A stretch of DNA of 64,000 nucleotides, from contig JALUAG010000008.1 of assembly GCA_027045875.1 (NCBI GenBank), positions 1-64,000 of the forward strand. The letters run 5' to 3'. Shown in pieces: positions 24,729 through 33,882 of the stretch (the stretch's first letter is position 1; every line of letters begins with the position of its first letter). The translations under genes and the position numbers were made by a program. The stretch is from Alphaproteobacteria bacterium (lineage in GTDB: Bacteria; Pseudomonadota; Alphaproteobacteria; Geminicoccales; Geminicoccaceae). Below the pieces are notes generated by a model. That model saw nothing but the letters and a program-made list of their open reading frames with translations. It was not told the origin of the DNA and did no database searches.

Positions 24729-25496
24729 TCACGCGCCGATGACGATGCCGCCGCCGGCGACATCGAGGATGGCACCGGAGACGAAGGAGGCCTCCTCCGA
24801 AAGCAGCCACAGGATGGCGTAGGCCACTTCCTCGGGACGGCCGAGGCGACCCATGGGGATGGTCGCCTCGACCGCCGCCCGCCGCTCGGGATCGCGATGC
24901 ACGCCGGCCGTCATGTCGGTCTCGATCATCCCCGGCCGTACGACATTGGCCCGGATCCCCTCGGCCGCCACTTCGCGTGCCAGCCCTTTCACGAAGGAAT
25001 CGATCGCGCCCTTGGTCGCCGCGTAGTGGGCGGCACCCGGCCGACCACCGGTCGACGCGGCATAGGAGGAGACGGCGACGATGGCCCCACCCCGGCCGCC
25101 GTGCGCGGTCGACATGCGGCGCACGGCCTCCCGGCAGGTGAGCACGGTGCCGACGAGGTTCGCTTCGACCAGCGCGAGAAGACGCGCCGTCTCGATCCCG
25201 GCGACCGGCCTGCGGTCGGCACGCCCGGCATTGGCGACGAGGCCCCGGATGTCACCGAAATGCCGCGCGGCCGCATCGAACAGGGCGGCGACCTCGCGCT
25301 CGTCGGCGACATCGGCGGCGACGGCCAGGGCGCGCCCGCCCCGCGCCTCGATCGTATCGACGACTTCGGCGGCGGCATCGCCTCTCTTCCGGTAGGCGAG
25401 GACCACCGGCCAGCCGCGGGCGGCGGCGAGGATGGCGGTGGCGCGGCCGATGCCGCGACTGCCGCCGGTGACGACGAGCGCTCCCCGGTCCCTCAT
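24729..25496 (-). CDS. Short-chain dehydrogenase/reductase
   Basis: A 255-residue classical SDR. The cofactor motif TGGSRGIG is at 10-17, VANAG at 87-91, the catalytic set N113, S143/S144, Y158 and K162 (YAATK), and the PGMIETDM loop follows. It uses NAD(P)H on an alcohol or ketone substrate that cannot be named, though FabG/glucose-dehydrogenase-like proteins are closest. Its start overlaps the GMC oxidoreductase stop by 4 bp (ATGA), so it is the last gene of a coupled catabolic operon. Confidence 0.85.
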   Translation of the reverse strand: MRDRGALVVTGGSRGIGRATAILAAARGWPVVLAYRKRGDAAAEVVDTIEARGGRALAVAADVADEREVAALFDAAARHFGDIRGLVANAGRADRRPVAGIETARLLALVEANLVGTVLTCREAVRRMSTAHGGRGGAIVAVSSYAASTGGRPGAAHYAATKGAIDSFVKGLAREVAAEGIRANVVRPGMIETDMTAGVHRDPERRAAVEATIPMGRLGRPEEVAYAILWLLSEEASFVSGAILDVAGGGIVIGA

Positions 25497-27103
25497 CGGC
25501 GATCCTCCCGGATCATGTCGGCGGCCTTCTCGGCGATCATGATCACCGGCGCGTTGGTGTTGCCGGAAACGAGCCGCGGCATGATCGAAGCATCGACCAC
25601 CCGCAGCGCGGCGACGCCATGAACGCGAAGCCGGGCATCCACGACCGCCAGCGGATCTTCCGCCGGTCCCATCATGCAGGTCGAGGTGGGATGGAACAGG
25701 GTGCCACCCGTGGTGCGCAGGAATTCGAGGATCTCGTCCTCGCTCCGGCAGTCGGGGCCGGGGATCACCTCCGCCTCGCGGAAGCGGTCGATAGCGGGCT
25801 TGGCCATTACCTCACGGATCAGCCGGAAACCCGCGAGCATCCGGCGGCGGTCGTCCTCCGCCTCGAGGTAACGGGGGCGGATCACCGGCGGGCTCGTCAC
25901 CTCGCGGTCGCGCAGGGTGATCTCGCCCCGGCTTTTCGGCCGCAGGACGCAGACCGAGACGGTGAAACCGGAAAAGGGATGGAGCCGTTCTCCCGGGCGG
26001 TCGGCGCTGAAGGGAATGAAATGGAACTGCACGTCGGGTCGCTTCTCGCCGGCGGTATTCCAGAACAGGGTCACGAGCCCGGCGCCCAGGGTGAGTGGTC
26101 CGCGCCGCAGGAGGAGCCATTCGAGACCGGCGCGAATCCGCCGCGAAAGACTGTTCGCCACGTCGTTCAGGGTGACCGGAACCGGGCAGCGCCAGACCGT
26201 GCGCGCCTGGTAATGGTCCTGGAGATTGCGGCCCACGCCCGCACGCGCTTCCACGACCGGAATGCCGAGGCTCCGCAACGGCTCGGGAGGACCCACCCCC
26301 GAGAGCATCAGGAGTTGCGGGGACTGAACCGCACCCGCGCACAGCAGCACCTCGCGGGCCGCTCGCACGGTCGTCCGCCGCCCGTCCCGGCGCCAGGCGA
26401 CGCCGACCGCCCGCCTGCCCTCGAAGAGGACGCGCTCCACGAGGGCTCCGGTCTCGATCTCGAGATTGGTGCGGCCGCGCACCGGTCGCAGGAAGGCCAC
26501 CGCGGCGCTGCAGCGGCGACCGCGGCGAACCGTGAGCTGGAAGTAGCCCGCTCCGGCCTGACGCGCGCCGTTGCAGTCGCGGTTTTCGGGGATGCCCGCC
26601 TCACCCGCGGCCCGGATGAAGGCGTCGGCGAGCGGCGAGCGGTAGGCGGGTTCGGTGACCGACAGCGGTCCTCCCCTCCCGTGCCAGGCGTCCTCGCCGC
26701 CGGCGAAATCCTCGGACCGGCGGAAGTAGGGCAGCACCTCGCGCCAGGACCAGCCGGGATTGCCGAGCGCCGCCCAGTCGTCGTAGTCCTCCGGCTGTCC
26801 CCGCACATAGACGAGACCGTTGATGGAGGAACAGCCGCCGAGCACTCGGCCGCGCGGCCAGAAGAGCGGGCGATCGCCGGTCAGCGGCTCGGGCTCGGTG
26901 TGGAAATGCCAGGTGATGCGCGGATCGAAGATGGTCCGGTAGTAGCCGATCGGGATGTGGATCCAGATGTCGCGGTCGGGCGGTCCCGCCTCCAGCAGCA
27001 GCACCCGCACCCCGCGATCCTCGCTCAGCCGGTTGGCGAGCACGCAGCCGGCGGAACCCGCGCCGATGATCACATAGTCGAATTCGATACCTTCGGGGAT
27101 CAT
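25493..27103 (-). CDS. GMC-family FAD oxidoreductase (choline dehydrogenase-like)
   Basis: A 536-residue flavoprotein. The FAD dinucleotide-binding GAGSAGCV is at 13-20, the GMC signature GRVLGGCSSINGLVYVRG near 83-100, and the C-terminal FHPTSTCMMG and SGNTNAPVIMIAEKAAD segments carry the active site. It oxidises an alcohol to an aldehyde or acid. No betaine aldehyde dehydrogenase or BetI is adjacent, so choline is unlikely. With the neighbouring enolase-superfamily and SDR enzymes it probably works on a polyol or sugar-acid substrate. It starts 9 bp after the upstream gene. Confidence 0.85.
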   Translation of the reverse strand: MIPEGIEFDYVIIGAGSAGCVLANRLSEDRGVRVLLLEAGPPDRDIWIHIPIGYYRTIFDPRITWHFHTEPEPLTGDRPLFWPRGRVLGGCSSINGLVYVRGQPEDYDDWAALGNPGWSWREVLPYFRRSEDFAGGEDAWHGRGGPLSVTEPAYRSPLADAFIRAAGEAGIPENRDCNGARQAGAGYFQLTVRRGRRCSAAVAFLRPVRGRTNLEIETGALVERVLFEGRRAVGVAWRRDGRRTTVRAAREVLLCAGAVQSPQLLMLSGVGPPEPLRSLGIPVVEARAGVGRNLQDHYQARTVWRCPVPVTLNDVANSLSRRIRAGLEWLLLRRGPLTLGAGLVTLFWNTAGEKRPDVQFHFIPFSADRPGERLHPFSGFTVSVCVLRPKSRGEITLRDREVTSPPVIRPRYLEAEDDRRRMLAGFRLIREVMAKPAIDRFREAEVIPGPDCRSEDEILEFLRTTGGTLFHPTSTCMMGPAEDPLAVVDARLRVHGVAALRVVDASIMPRLVSGNTNAPVIMIAEKAADMIREDRR

Positions 27104-27112
27104 GGCGCGGCC

Positions 27113-28240
27113 TCAGGCGATCTCCGTCTCCATGACGCGAAAGGCGGACAGGAACGCGGGATCCGGATCGACGCCGATCCCGGGCCGGGCCGAATGCGCG
27201 ATCCGGCCCCGCTCGTCGCAGCCCGCAAACGGCACCAGCCCCTCACGCAGGGGATTGGGGTTTACGTCGACCTCGAGCCAGCCGTCGCCGCCTACCGCGG
27301 CCAGGAGATGGGCCGAGTGCAGAAGGGCGATGCCGCCGCCCAGACTGTGAGGACAGCAGCGGAGCCCGGCCGCCATCGCCCGCCGTGCCACCCGGCGGCA
27401 GAGGCTGATGCCGCCCCATTTGGCCACGTCCGGCTGCACCACCGCGAGCGCCCGGGCCGCGATCATCGCCTCGAACGCCTCCGGGCTCGCGAGGTTCTCG
27501 CCGCCCGCCAGCGGCACCGGCGAGACGGCCGCGAGCTCGGCGAACACCGAGGGCGGCAGATCGGCGGGAACCGGCTCCTCGATCCAGTCGAGGGGAAACG
27601 CGGCGAGCTCCTGGAGCCGCGCCCGCGCCTCCTCCACCTCCCAGGCCTGGTTGGCGTCGGCGAGGAGGCGCTCGTCATCCCGCAGCTCGGCCGACACCGC
27701 GCACAGGTTGCGATCGTCCTGCGGAAAACCGAGCTTGAGCTTGAAGATGCGGAAGCCCCTGGTGCGGGCGCCGGCGATCTCCGCCAGCGGATCGCCCGGG
27801 TTGATGCCGCTCCCGTAGGCCGGAAGGGGCCGCAGCTCGCCGCCCAGCAGGCGGGCGAGCGGCACGCCCGCGCGCCGCGCCAAAAGATCCCAGAGGGCGC
27901 AGTCGAAGCCGGCGATGACATTGGCGAAGGCCCCCTGCTCGCCGCTCTGTATGGCGAGGCGTCGCACCGCTGCCGTGGCCGCATGGACGAGGGCCGGCGG
28001 ATCGGCGGGATCACGGCCCAGATACCAGGGTGCCAGATGGTCGGCGGCCAGATGGAAGCGGCTCTCGAGACCGTGGCGCGGGAAGTTGCACCAGATCTCG
28101 CCCAGACCGCGGGCCCCGTGCGTGTCCTCGATCTCGACCAGCAGCGCCGGCCGGCTGTCCATCGCGCCGAACGCGGTGGCGACCGGGTGCGGCGACGGCG
28201 CCCGCAGGGCGACGAGCCGGATACGGCCGATCTTGGGCAT
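27113..28240 (-). CDS. Mandelate racemase/muconate lactonizing family enzyme
   Basis: A 375-residue enolase-superfamily protein with a capping domain then a beta/alpha barrel. The acid/base pair K167 and K169 lies in FKLKLG, metal ligands are D195 (DANQAW), E221 (IEEP) and E248 (GGEN), the D271/K274 segment is PDVAKWGG, and H298 is in CPHSLGG. Such enzymes dehydrate or racemise sugar acids or dipeptides after abstracting an alpha proton. The KxK plus barrel histidine pattern fits the MR subgroup. GGGGGAGG precedes ATG 28240. It is the first gene of the MR-GMC-SDR operon. Confidence 0.83.
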   Translation of the reverse strand: MPKIGRIRLVALRAPSPHPVATAFGAMDSRPALLVEIEDTHGARGLGEIWCNFPRHGLESRFHLAADHLAPWYLGRDPADPPALVHAATAAVRRLAIQSGEQGAFANVIAGFDCALWDLLARRAGVPLARLLGGELRPLPAYGSGINPGDPLAEIAGARTRGFRIFKLKLGFPQDDRNLCAVSAELRDDERLLADANQAWEVEEARARLQELAAFPLDWIEEPVPADLPPSVFAELAAVSPVPLAGGENLASPEAFEAMIAARALAVVQPDVAKWGGISLCRRVARRAMAAGLRCCPHSLGGGIALLHSAHLLAAVGGDGWLEVDVNPNPLREGLVPFAGCDERGRIAHSARPGIGVDPDPAFLSAFRVMETEIA

Positions 28241-28299
28241 CGCGCATTCCTCCCCCGCCCGTTCCTAACCCGGGGCGGGCGGCGGCGCCAGTCCGCGGC

Positions 28300-29874
28300 T
28301 CAGTCGGCCAGTCGGGCGTAGAAGGCGGCCAGGGCCTCGGTGAGGCTCCGGCGGCTGGCATCGCGCAGGTAGAACATGTGGCCGCCGGGCAGGGTCACGA
28401 AGCGCACCCGCCGCAGCGCCTCCGCCGGGAGGGGCATCTGTTCGACCAGATAGCGGCTGGCGAACCAGGGGGTGACCAGATCATGGTAGCCGTGGGCGAT
28501 CAGCACCTCGAAGTCCGGCATGGTGGCGAGGGCGAAGGCCAGATCGTCGCTGGCGCCGATGAAGCCCTGCCCGCCACCGAGGGCCTTGCCGTAATCCCAG
28601 TGATGGGCGAGCTCGCGGGCGAGCACCCGATAGCGGCGATCGGTACGAAAGCCGATCTCCTCCCGCAGATAGCGGACGACGGCCTCGGCGAAGGGCGCCG
28701 CCACCCGCAGGAACGAGGGATCGCCGCGGTAGGCGACCCTGTCGGGCAGGGGATCCACGGCGGTCAGCCGGCCGTCGTAGAGACCGAGGATGCGGCCCTC
28801 GGACGCGAGCAGCCGCTTTGCGAAACTCCGGCCATCGACCCGCCCCCGCTTGCGCGCCACCATCTCGGCGGGCAGCCCGAGATAGTCCGCATAGTCGGCG
28901 AACAGCGCGTCGCGCTCGGCCGGCGGCAGGCGGCCGAGACGGGCGAGCCCGGGCAGTAGACGATCGAGAACGAAACCCTCCACCTCGCCGATCCGCGGGC
29001 CCGGATCCTCGCCGACGCCGGCGAGCCGGCCACGGCCGTGGAAGCCGGCGGTGACGGCGAGGCTCGGCGCCAGGGTCGCCCAGGGCAGGAGATTGTAGCG
29101 TTCGGCTCCGCGCAGGAGGGCGAATTCGAGGACCGGCGAGACCAGCACCACACCATTGAGGGCGATGTCGAACCGCTCGAGCAGCCGGCGCGGCAGCACC
29201 GCCGCGCGGAAGCCGCCGTAGCTCTCGCCGGCCACCACCCGCGGCGAGGCCCAGCGGTCGTAGCGGGTGAGATAGAGACGCAGGAAGCGGCCGATGGAGT
29301 CGAGATCGGCCCCGACCTCGAAGAAGTCCGCATCCTTCCCCTTCCGGCCCTCCGCCTTCGCCTTGCCGCCGCCCCCCTGCCGGTCCACGGTCCGGCTGTA
29401 GCCGGTGCCGACGGGATCGACGAAGACGAGATCGGTGAAGCGCAGCCAGGTGGCGGGATTGTCCTCGAGCCTCGCGGGCGGGGACGGCAGCTCGCCGTCG
29501 TCGGGGCCGGCCAGGCGCCGCGGGCCGGCGGCACCCAGATGCAGGAACACGCTGGCCGCCCCGGGACCGCCGTTGAAGAGGAAGGTGATCGGCCGCGCCG
29601 TGGGGTCCCCGGCGTCCCGCCGGTCGTAGGCGACGAAGAACATCCGGGCCTGCGGCTGCGCCGGATCCTCGCCGATGGGCAGGAAGCCGGCGGTCGTCCG
29701 ATAACTCAGGGTTTCCTCGCCGAGCGCGAGGCTGGCCTCGGTGACGACGGTCCGCTCGGACGACGCGGGTTCCCCTACGGTTCCTCCGTCCTCGGCGGCC
29801 GCCGCGAGAAGCGGCAGCAGGAACAGCAGCAGGACCGCCGCCAGCGGTGGGAGAGGCCGACGCCGCCCCGTCAT
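28300..29874 (-). CDS. Secreted S10-family serine carboxypeptidase
   Basis: A 524-residue protein with a clear N-terminal signal peptide (a hydrophobic run around residues 10-27, AAA-type cleavage site). It has the S10 alpha/beta-hydrolase catalytic set: S218 in GESYGG, D465 in GYHDLVTP and H499 in GGHMFY, with NGGPGAAS as the oxyanion region. It would remove C-terminal residues from peptides in the periplasm. S10 enzymes are uncommon but known in proteobacteria. Its start overlaps dhaL by 4 bp, an unexplained coupling. Confidence 0.85.
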   Translation of the reverse strand: MTGRRRPLPPLAAVLLLFLLPLLAAAAEDGGTVGEPASSERTVVTEASLALGEETLSYRTTAGFLPIGEDPAQPQARMFFVAYDRRDAGDPTARPITFLFNGGPGAASVFLHLGAAGPRRLAGPDDGELPSPPARLEDNPATWLRFTDLVFVDPVGTGYSRTVDRQGGGGKAKAEGRKGKDADFFEVGADLDSIGRFLRLYLTRYDRWASPRVVAGESYGGFRAAVLPRRLLERFDIALNGVVLVSPVLEFALLRGAERYNLLPWATLAPSLAVTAGFHGRGRLAGVGEDPGPRIGEVEGFVLDRLLPGLARLGRLPPAERDALFADYADYLGLPAEMVARKRGRVDGRSFAKRLLASEGRILGLYDGRLTAVDPLPDRVAYRGDPSFLRVAAPFAEAVVRYLREEIGFRTDRRYRVLARELAHHWDYGKALGGGQGFIGASDDLAFALATMPDFEVLIAHGYHDLVTPWFASRYLVEQMPLPAEALRRVRFVTLPGGHMFYLRDASRRSLTEALAAFYARLAD

Positions 29875-30506
29875 TGCCGATAGCGCTCGGCGAGGGCGTC
29901 GATCACCGCACCGACGATGAGGGCGGCCGAGCAGGCACCGGGATCGATGTGGCCGATGCCGGCATCCCCCAGCGCCGCGGTACGTCCCCAGCGGGCCGGC
30001 AGATCGCGGGTCTGGTGGAGGGCATGACCGGCAGCCGCCACCAGATAGGCGCCGAGGGCCTCCGGATCGGGCTCGTCACCATGGCGGCGGAGCGCGTCGG
30101 CAACCGGGGCCAGCACGTCGAGCAGGGTCTTGGCGCCGACGTCCACCCCTCCCTCGCGGCGCAGCGCGGCCAGCCCGGCGTCCAGCATCCTGACGGCGAT
30201 CGCGAGGTCGAGTTCGCCGTCGGCCGGCGCCGGGTCGGCCATGCCGGCGAGGAGGGCGGCGTACATCCTGCCGCCATCGCCGCCCATGTCCTCGCGCAGG
30301 GCGCGGGCGATCTCGCGCAGGGCGGCGCCCAGCGGCATCGCGGCAAGCTCGTCGTGCTCCTGCCGCAGCCGCGCCACCGCACGCGCCAGATTGCTGCCAT
30401 GGTCGCCGTCGCCGAGGGCGGCGTCGAGACTGTCGAGCTCCACCCGCCGTTCCTCGAGCGTGCCCTCGACCCGCTCGAGAATGGCCAACAGCGGCAACCG
30501 GTACAT
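29871..30506 (-). CDS. dhaL: Dihydroxyacetone kinase DhaL-like subunit
   Basis: A 211-residue all-helical DhaL-domain protein with the nucleotide/Mg signature LGDGDHGSNLARA and the GARTMLD-like DVGAKTLLDVL segment. In the PTS-type kinase DhaL carries ADP and phosphorylates dihydroxyacetone bound to DhaK. No dhaK or dhaM is in the window. ATG 30506 follows GGGGAGAACG. The gene lies downstream of otsA by 132 bp and overlaps the S10 peptidase start by 4 bp. It may act with a DhaK encoded elsewhere or on another substrate. Confidence 0.75.
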   Translation of the reverse strand: MYRLPLLAILERVEGTLEERRVELDSLDAALGDGDHGSNLARAVARLRQEHDELAAMPLGAALREIARALREDMGGDGGRMYAALLAGMADPAPADGELDLAIAVRMLDAGLAALRREGGVDVGAKTLLDVLAPVADALRRHGDEPDPEALGAYLVAAAGHALHQTRDLPARWGRTAALGDAGIGHIDPGACSAALIVGAVIDALAERYRQ

Positions 30507-30638
30507 GGCGTTCTCCCCGACGTTCCCGGGTCCGCCCCGGGGCGGCGGACCGTTCCTCTCCGCCAAACTATTCCGCCCCGGCCCCGCGCACAGCCCGCGC
30601 CCGCCGTACTGCGACATCACGCACCCGCCCACCCGGGC

Positions 30639-32036
30639 TCAGGAGCGGCGGCCCGGATCGGCCTCCCGCAGCCATTCGAGGAAGCGCTGTTTCCAGCGCC
30701 GCACGTCATGTTCGCGCACCGCGGTCATCATCCGCTGCCAGCGTTCCGTCCGCTCCTCGAGGCTCATGGTGAGGCCGGTGTGCAGGCTGTCCGCGACCTG
30801 GTGGATGTCGTAGGGGTTGACGATCAGGGCGCCGTCGAGATGGGCGGCGCAGCCGGCGAAGCGCGAGAGGACGAGCACGCCCGGGTTCTCGGGATCCTGC
30901 GCCGCCACATACTCGAGCGCGACGAGGTTCATGCCGTCGCGAAGCGGGGTCACGAGGCCGATGCGACCGAGGCGGAAGAAGCCCATCAGCGCCCGCCGCG
31001 TGAACCCCCGGTTGATGTAGCGCAGTGGCACCCAGTCGGCCTCGCTGTAGACGCCGTTGATGTGGCCCGAGAGCAGTTCGACACTGCGGCGCAGCTCCAT
31101 GTACTCGGGCACGTCCTCGCGGCTCGGCGCCGAGATCTGCATGAAGGTCACCCGCTGACGGTGGGCGGGATAGTCGCGCAGCAGGAGCTCGAAGGCCCTG
31201 AGGCGCTCGGGGATCCCCTTGGTGTAGTCGAGCCGGTCCACGCCCACCACGAGATGGCGGCCCGAGAGGGTCGCCGCCACCCGCTGCGCCTGGCGCCGGG
31301 CATCGGGCGAGACGGCCATGGCCGTCACGTCCTCGGGCTCGATGCCGATGGGCACGGCGACCGCCCGCAGGCGGCGGCCCAGGACCCGCACCCTCCCCTT
31401 GCCGTCGCTCCGGCCGCCGAGCTCGAGCTCGATGTATTCGCGGAACTGACGGAGATCGGTCGGCGTCTGGAAGCCCACGAGATCGTAGGCGCAGAGATCG
31501 ACCACGAGCTGCCGGTGCCAGGGCAGCGTGAGATAGACCTCGGGGGAGGGAAAGGGAATGTGCAGGAAGAAGCCGAGGCGCACCTTGGCACCGAGCCGGC
31601 GGAGCTCGGTGGCGATGGGGATGAGGTGGTAGTCGTGGACCCAGACGAGATCCCCCTCGCGAAGCAGCGGGAACAGGGCTTCCGCGAACCGCTGGTTGAC
31701 TCGTCGGTAGACGGCGTACCATTCGTGATCGTAGACGGCGAGGTCGAGCCGGTAGTGGAACAGCGGCCACAGGGTGCGGTTGGCGAGGCCCGCGTAGTAG
31801 CCGTCGAATTCCTCCTCGGCGAGGTCCATCAGCGCATAGGTGATGCGCCCGGAGCGGAAGAGCTTCGGTTCGAGCGCCGGATGCCGGTGAAGCTCGCCGC
31901 TCCAGCCGAACCAGATGCCGCCGGTCTCCTGCAACGCCGACAGCAGTCCGACGGCGAGCCCGCCGGCCGAGGCCGCCTTGCGCCCGCTCAAGGGCGTGAC
32001 GCGGTTGGATACGACGACGAGCCTTGTCAGCCCCAC
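30639..32036 (-). CDS. otsA: Trehalose-6-phosphate synthase
   Basis: A 465-residue GT20 glycosyltransferase. The N-terminal VVVSNRV motif, the substrate-binding VWVHDYHLI and FLHIPFP, the donor-site VDRLDYTKGIPERL and the C-terminal RDGMNLVALEYVAAQ are all present. It makes trehalose-6-phosphate from UDP-glucose and glucose-6-phosphate for osmotic and stress protection. There is no OtsB phosphatase domain or gene in the window. The GTG at 32036 is directly preceded by GGGGGAG, so the exact start is uncertain by a few codons. It lies 25 bp after the GH15 gene. Confidence 0.92.
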   Translation of the reverse strand: MGLTRLVVVSNRVTPLSGRKAASAGGLAVGLLSALQETGGIWFGWSGELHRHPALEPKLFRSGRITYALMDLAEEEFDGYYAGLANRTLWPLFHYRLDLAVYDHEWYAVYRRVNQRFAEALFPLLREGDLVWVHDYHLIPIATELRRLGAKVRLGFFLHIPFPSPEVYLTLPWHRQLVVDLCAYDLVGFQTPTDLRQFREYIELELGGRSDGKGRVRVLGRRLRAVAVPIGIEPEDVTAMAVSPDARRQAQRVAATLSGRHLVVGVDRLDYTKGIPERLRAFELLLRDYPAHRQRVTFMQISAPSREDVPEYMELRRSVELLSGHINGVYSEADWVPLRYINRGFTRRALMGFFRLGRIGLVTPLRDGMNLVALEYVAAQDPENPGVLVLSRFAGCAAHLDGALIVNPYDIHQVADSLHTGLTMSLEERTERWQRMMTAVREHDVRRWKQRFLEWLREADPGRRS

Positions 32037-32061
32037 CTCCCCCGACAGCGGGTGCCTTTCC

Positions 32062-33840
32062 TCAGACGATGGCGTCCCAGTCGCGGCTGAGCCGCATGGC
32101 GCAGCTGATCAACCCCACATGCGAATAGGTCTGCGGGAAATTGCCCCAAAGCTCAAGGTTTCCGGTGTCGATATGTTCCGCCAGCAGCCCGAGGCGGTTG
32201 CGACAGGCGAGCAGTTCCTCGAACAGCTCCCGCGCCTCCTCCCGGCGGCCGCAACCGTGCAGGGCCTCGATGTACCAGAAGGAGCATATCAGAAAGGCGT
32301 GGTGGGGCAGGCCGAAATCGTCCTCGCGCGCATAGCGCCGGATGAAGGGTCCCTGCTTGAGCTCCCGTTCCACCGCCCGGACGGTGCCCAGAAAGCGCGG
32401 ATCGTCGTGGTGCAGGAAGCCGACCTCCGCCAGCAGCAGCAGGCTGGCGTCGATCTCGTCCCCGCCGAAGGAGGCGACGAAGCTCTCCTTTTCGGGATTC
32501 CAGGCCCGCTCCTCGATGGTGCGCCGGATCGCGGCCGCCCGCTGCTTCCAGAACAGACGCCGTTCCTCGAGCCCCAGCGAGGCGGCGATGCGGGCGAGAC
32601 GATCGCAGGCCGCCCAGCACATCACGCTCGAATGGGTATGCACCCGGGCCCGGGTGCGGAACTCCCACAGCCCCGCATCGGGCACGTCGTGATACTCCCA
32701 CGCCTTCTCCCCGAGACGTTCGAGAATGGTGAACATTCGCCGCCCCGCCGGTCGGCGCAGGCGATGGTCGAAGAAGGCCTGGGTGACGGCCAGCACCACC
32801 GAGCCGTAGCCGTCGTGCTGGTCGTGCTCGTAAGCCTGGTTGCCGATGCGCACCGGCCGGTTGCCGCGATAGCCGGAAAGGGTCTCCACCGTGCGCTCGA
32901 CCAGCCGCCGCTCGAGGCCGATGCCGTAGACCGGCTGCAGATAGCCGTCCTGGCTGCTGGAGATGATGTTGGCGAGATAGACGAGATAGTCCTCCATGGT
33001 CTCCACGTAGCCGAGGCGGTTGAGGGCGCGAACGACGAAGAAGGCGTCCCGCAGCCAGCAGTAGCGATAGTCCCAGTTGCGGCCGGTACCGTCGCTCTCC
33101 GGGATCGAGGTGGTGGGTGCGGCGATGATCGCCCCCGTCTCCTCGAAGCTGCAGAGCTTGAGGGTGATGGCCGAGCGGATGACCGTGTCCTGCCAGTCGA
33201 AGGGCACGTGGAGACGGCGGCTCAGCGACTGCCAGTAGTCGAGGGTATGGTCGTGGAACTGCCGCGCCGTCTCCAGCACCCCGCCGCGGAGGCTCTCGTC
33301 GGGACCGAGCACCAGCGCGAGCGGCCATTCGAGATGGAAGGCGGTCTCGTCCAGGATGTAGGTCAGCGGCGCGTCGGTGGTGAGCCGCAGCGACACCGTG
33401 TCGTCGACGTATCGGATGTGGTTGCTGCCGCGGGTGACGAGCGGCTTGGCGGCGCCGTGATTGAACAGCGGGCGCAGCCGGATGCGGATGCGCGGCGCCT
33501 CGCCGATGGGGGTGAGGATGCGCACCAGCATGGTGGGGCGGAACATGCGCCCGAACTGTTCGAAGCGGGGGGCGAAATCGACGATTTCGACCCCCGAGCC
33601 GCGACTGTCGTAGAGGCGGGTGCGCAGCACCGCGCTGTTGCGCTCGTATTCCTGCTCGCTGCGCACGAGGTCGAGCAGCTCGACGGCGAAGATGCCCTCC
33701 TCCCCTTCCTCGTCGATCAGCCGGCAGAAGACGGGATCACCGTCGAAGCGCGGAAAGCACGACCAGACGATGTTGGCCTGGCCGTCGATCAGGGCGTTGA
33801 TCGTGCAGTTGCCGATCAGCCCGAGGTCCAGATTGTTCAC
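32062..33840 (-). CDS. Glycoside hydrolase family 15 protein (glucoamylase/trehalase-like)
   Basis: A 592-residue GH15 protein. A beta-rich N-terminal domain (residues 1-220) precedes an (alpha/alpha)6 barrel with RNWDYRYCWLRDA around the catalytic cleft, DAGLWEFR carrying a catalytic glutamate, and GNFPQTYSHVGLI near the C terminus. No signal peptide is seen, so it is cytosolic. Members next to otsA in proteobacteria may be trehalases or may act on maltooligosaccharides. The start is GTG 33840, with tandem repeats in the leader just upstream. Confidence 0.85.
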   Translation of the reverse strand: MNNLDLGLIGNCTINALIDGQANIVWSCFPRFDGDPVFCRLIDEEGEEGIFAVELLDLVRSEQEYERNSAVLRTRLYDSRGSGVEIVDFAPRFEQFGRMFRPTMLVRILTPIGEAPRIRIRLRPLFNHGAAKPLVTRGSNHIRYVDDTVSLRLTTDAPLTYILDETAFHLEWPLALVLGPDESLRGGVLETARQFHDHTLDYWQSLSRRLHVPFDWQDTVIRSAITLKLCSFEETGAIIAAPTTSIPESDGTGRNWDYRYCWLRDAFFVVRALNRLGYVETMEDYLVYLANIISSSQDGYLQPVYGIGLERRLVERTVETLSGYRGNRPVRIGNQAYEHDQHDGYGSVVLAVTQAFFDHRLRRPAGRRMFTILERLGEKAWEYHDVPDAGLWEFRTRARVHTHSSVMCWAACDRLARIAASLGLEERRLFWKQRAAAIRRTIEERAWNPEKESFVASFGGDEIDASLLLLAEVGFLHHDDPRFLGTVRAVERELKQGPFIRRYAREDDFGLPHHAFLICSFWYIEALHGCGRREEARELFEELLACRNRLGLLAEHIDTGNLELWGNFPQTYSHVGLISCAMRLSRDWDAIV

Positions 33841-33855
33841 GCGAACCGCCTATTC

Positions 33856-33882
33856 CCACGTCACGCAGATCCACGTCACGCA
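33856..33882. repeat. Tandem 12-bp direct repeats ahead of the trehalose operon
   Basis: CCACGTCACGCA occurs twice, at 33856-33867 and 33871-33882, with a 15-bp period. On the operon strand it reads TGCGTGACGTGG twice, ending 15 bp before the GH15 start codon. Tandem sites of this kind often bind a regulator or form a translational element. They lie between the candidate promoter and the gene. Confidence 0.6.
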
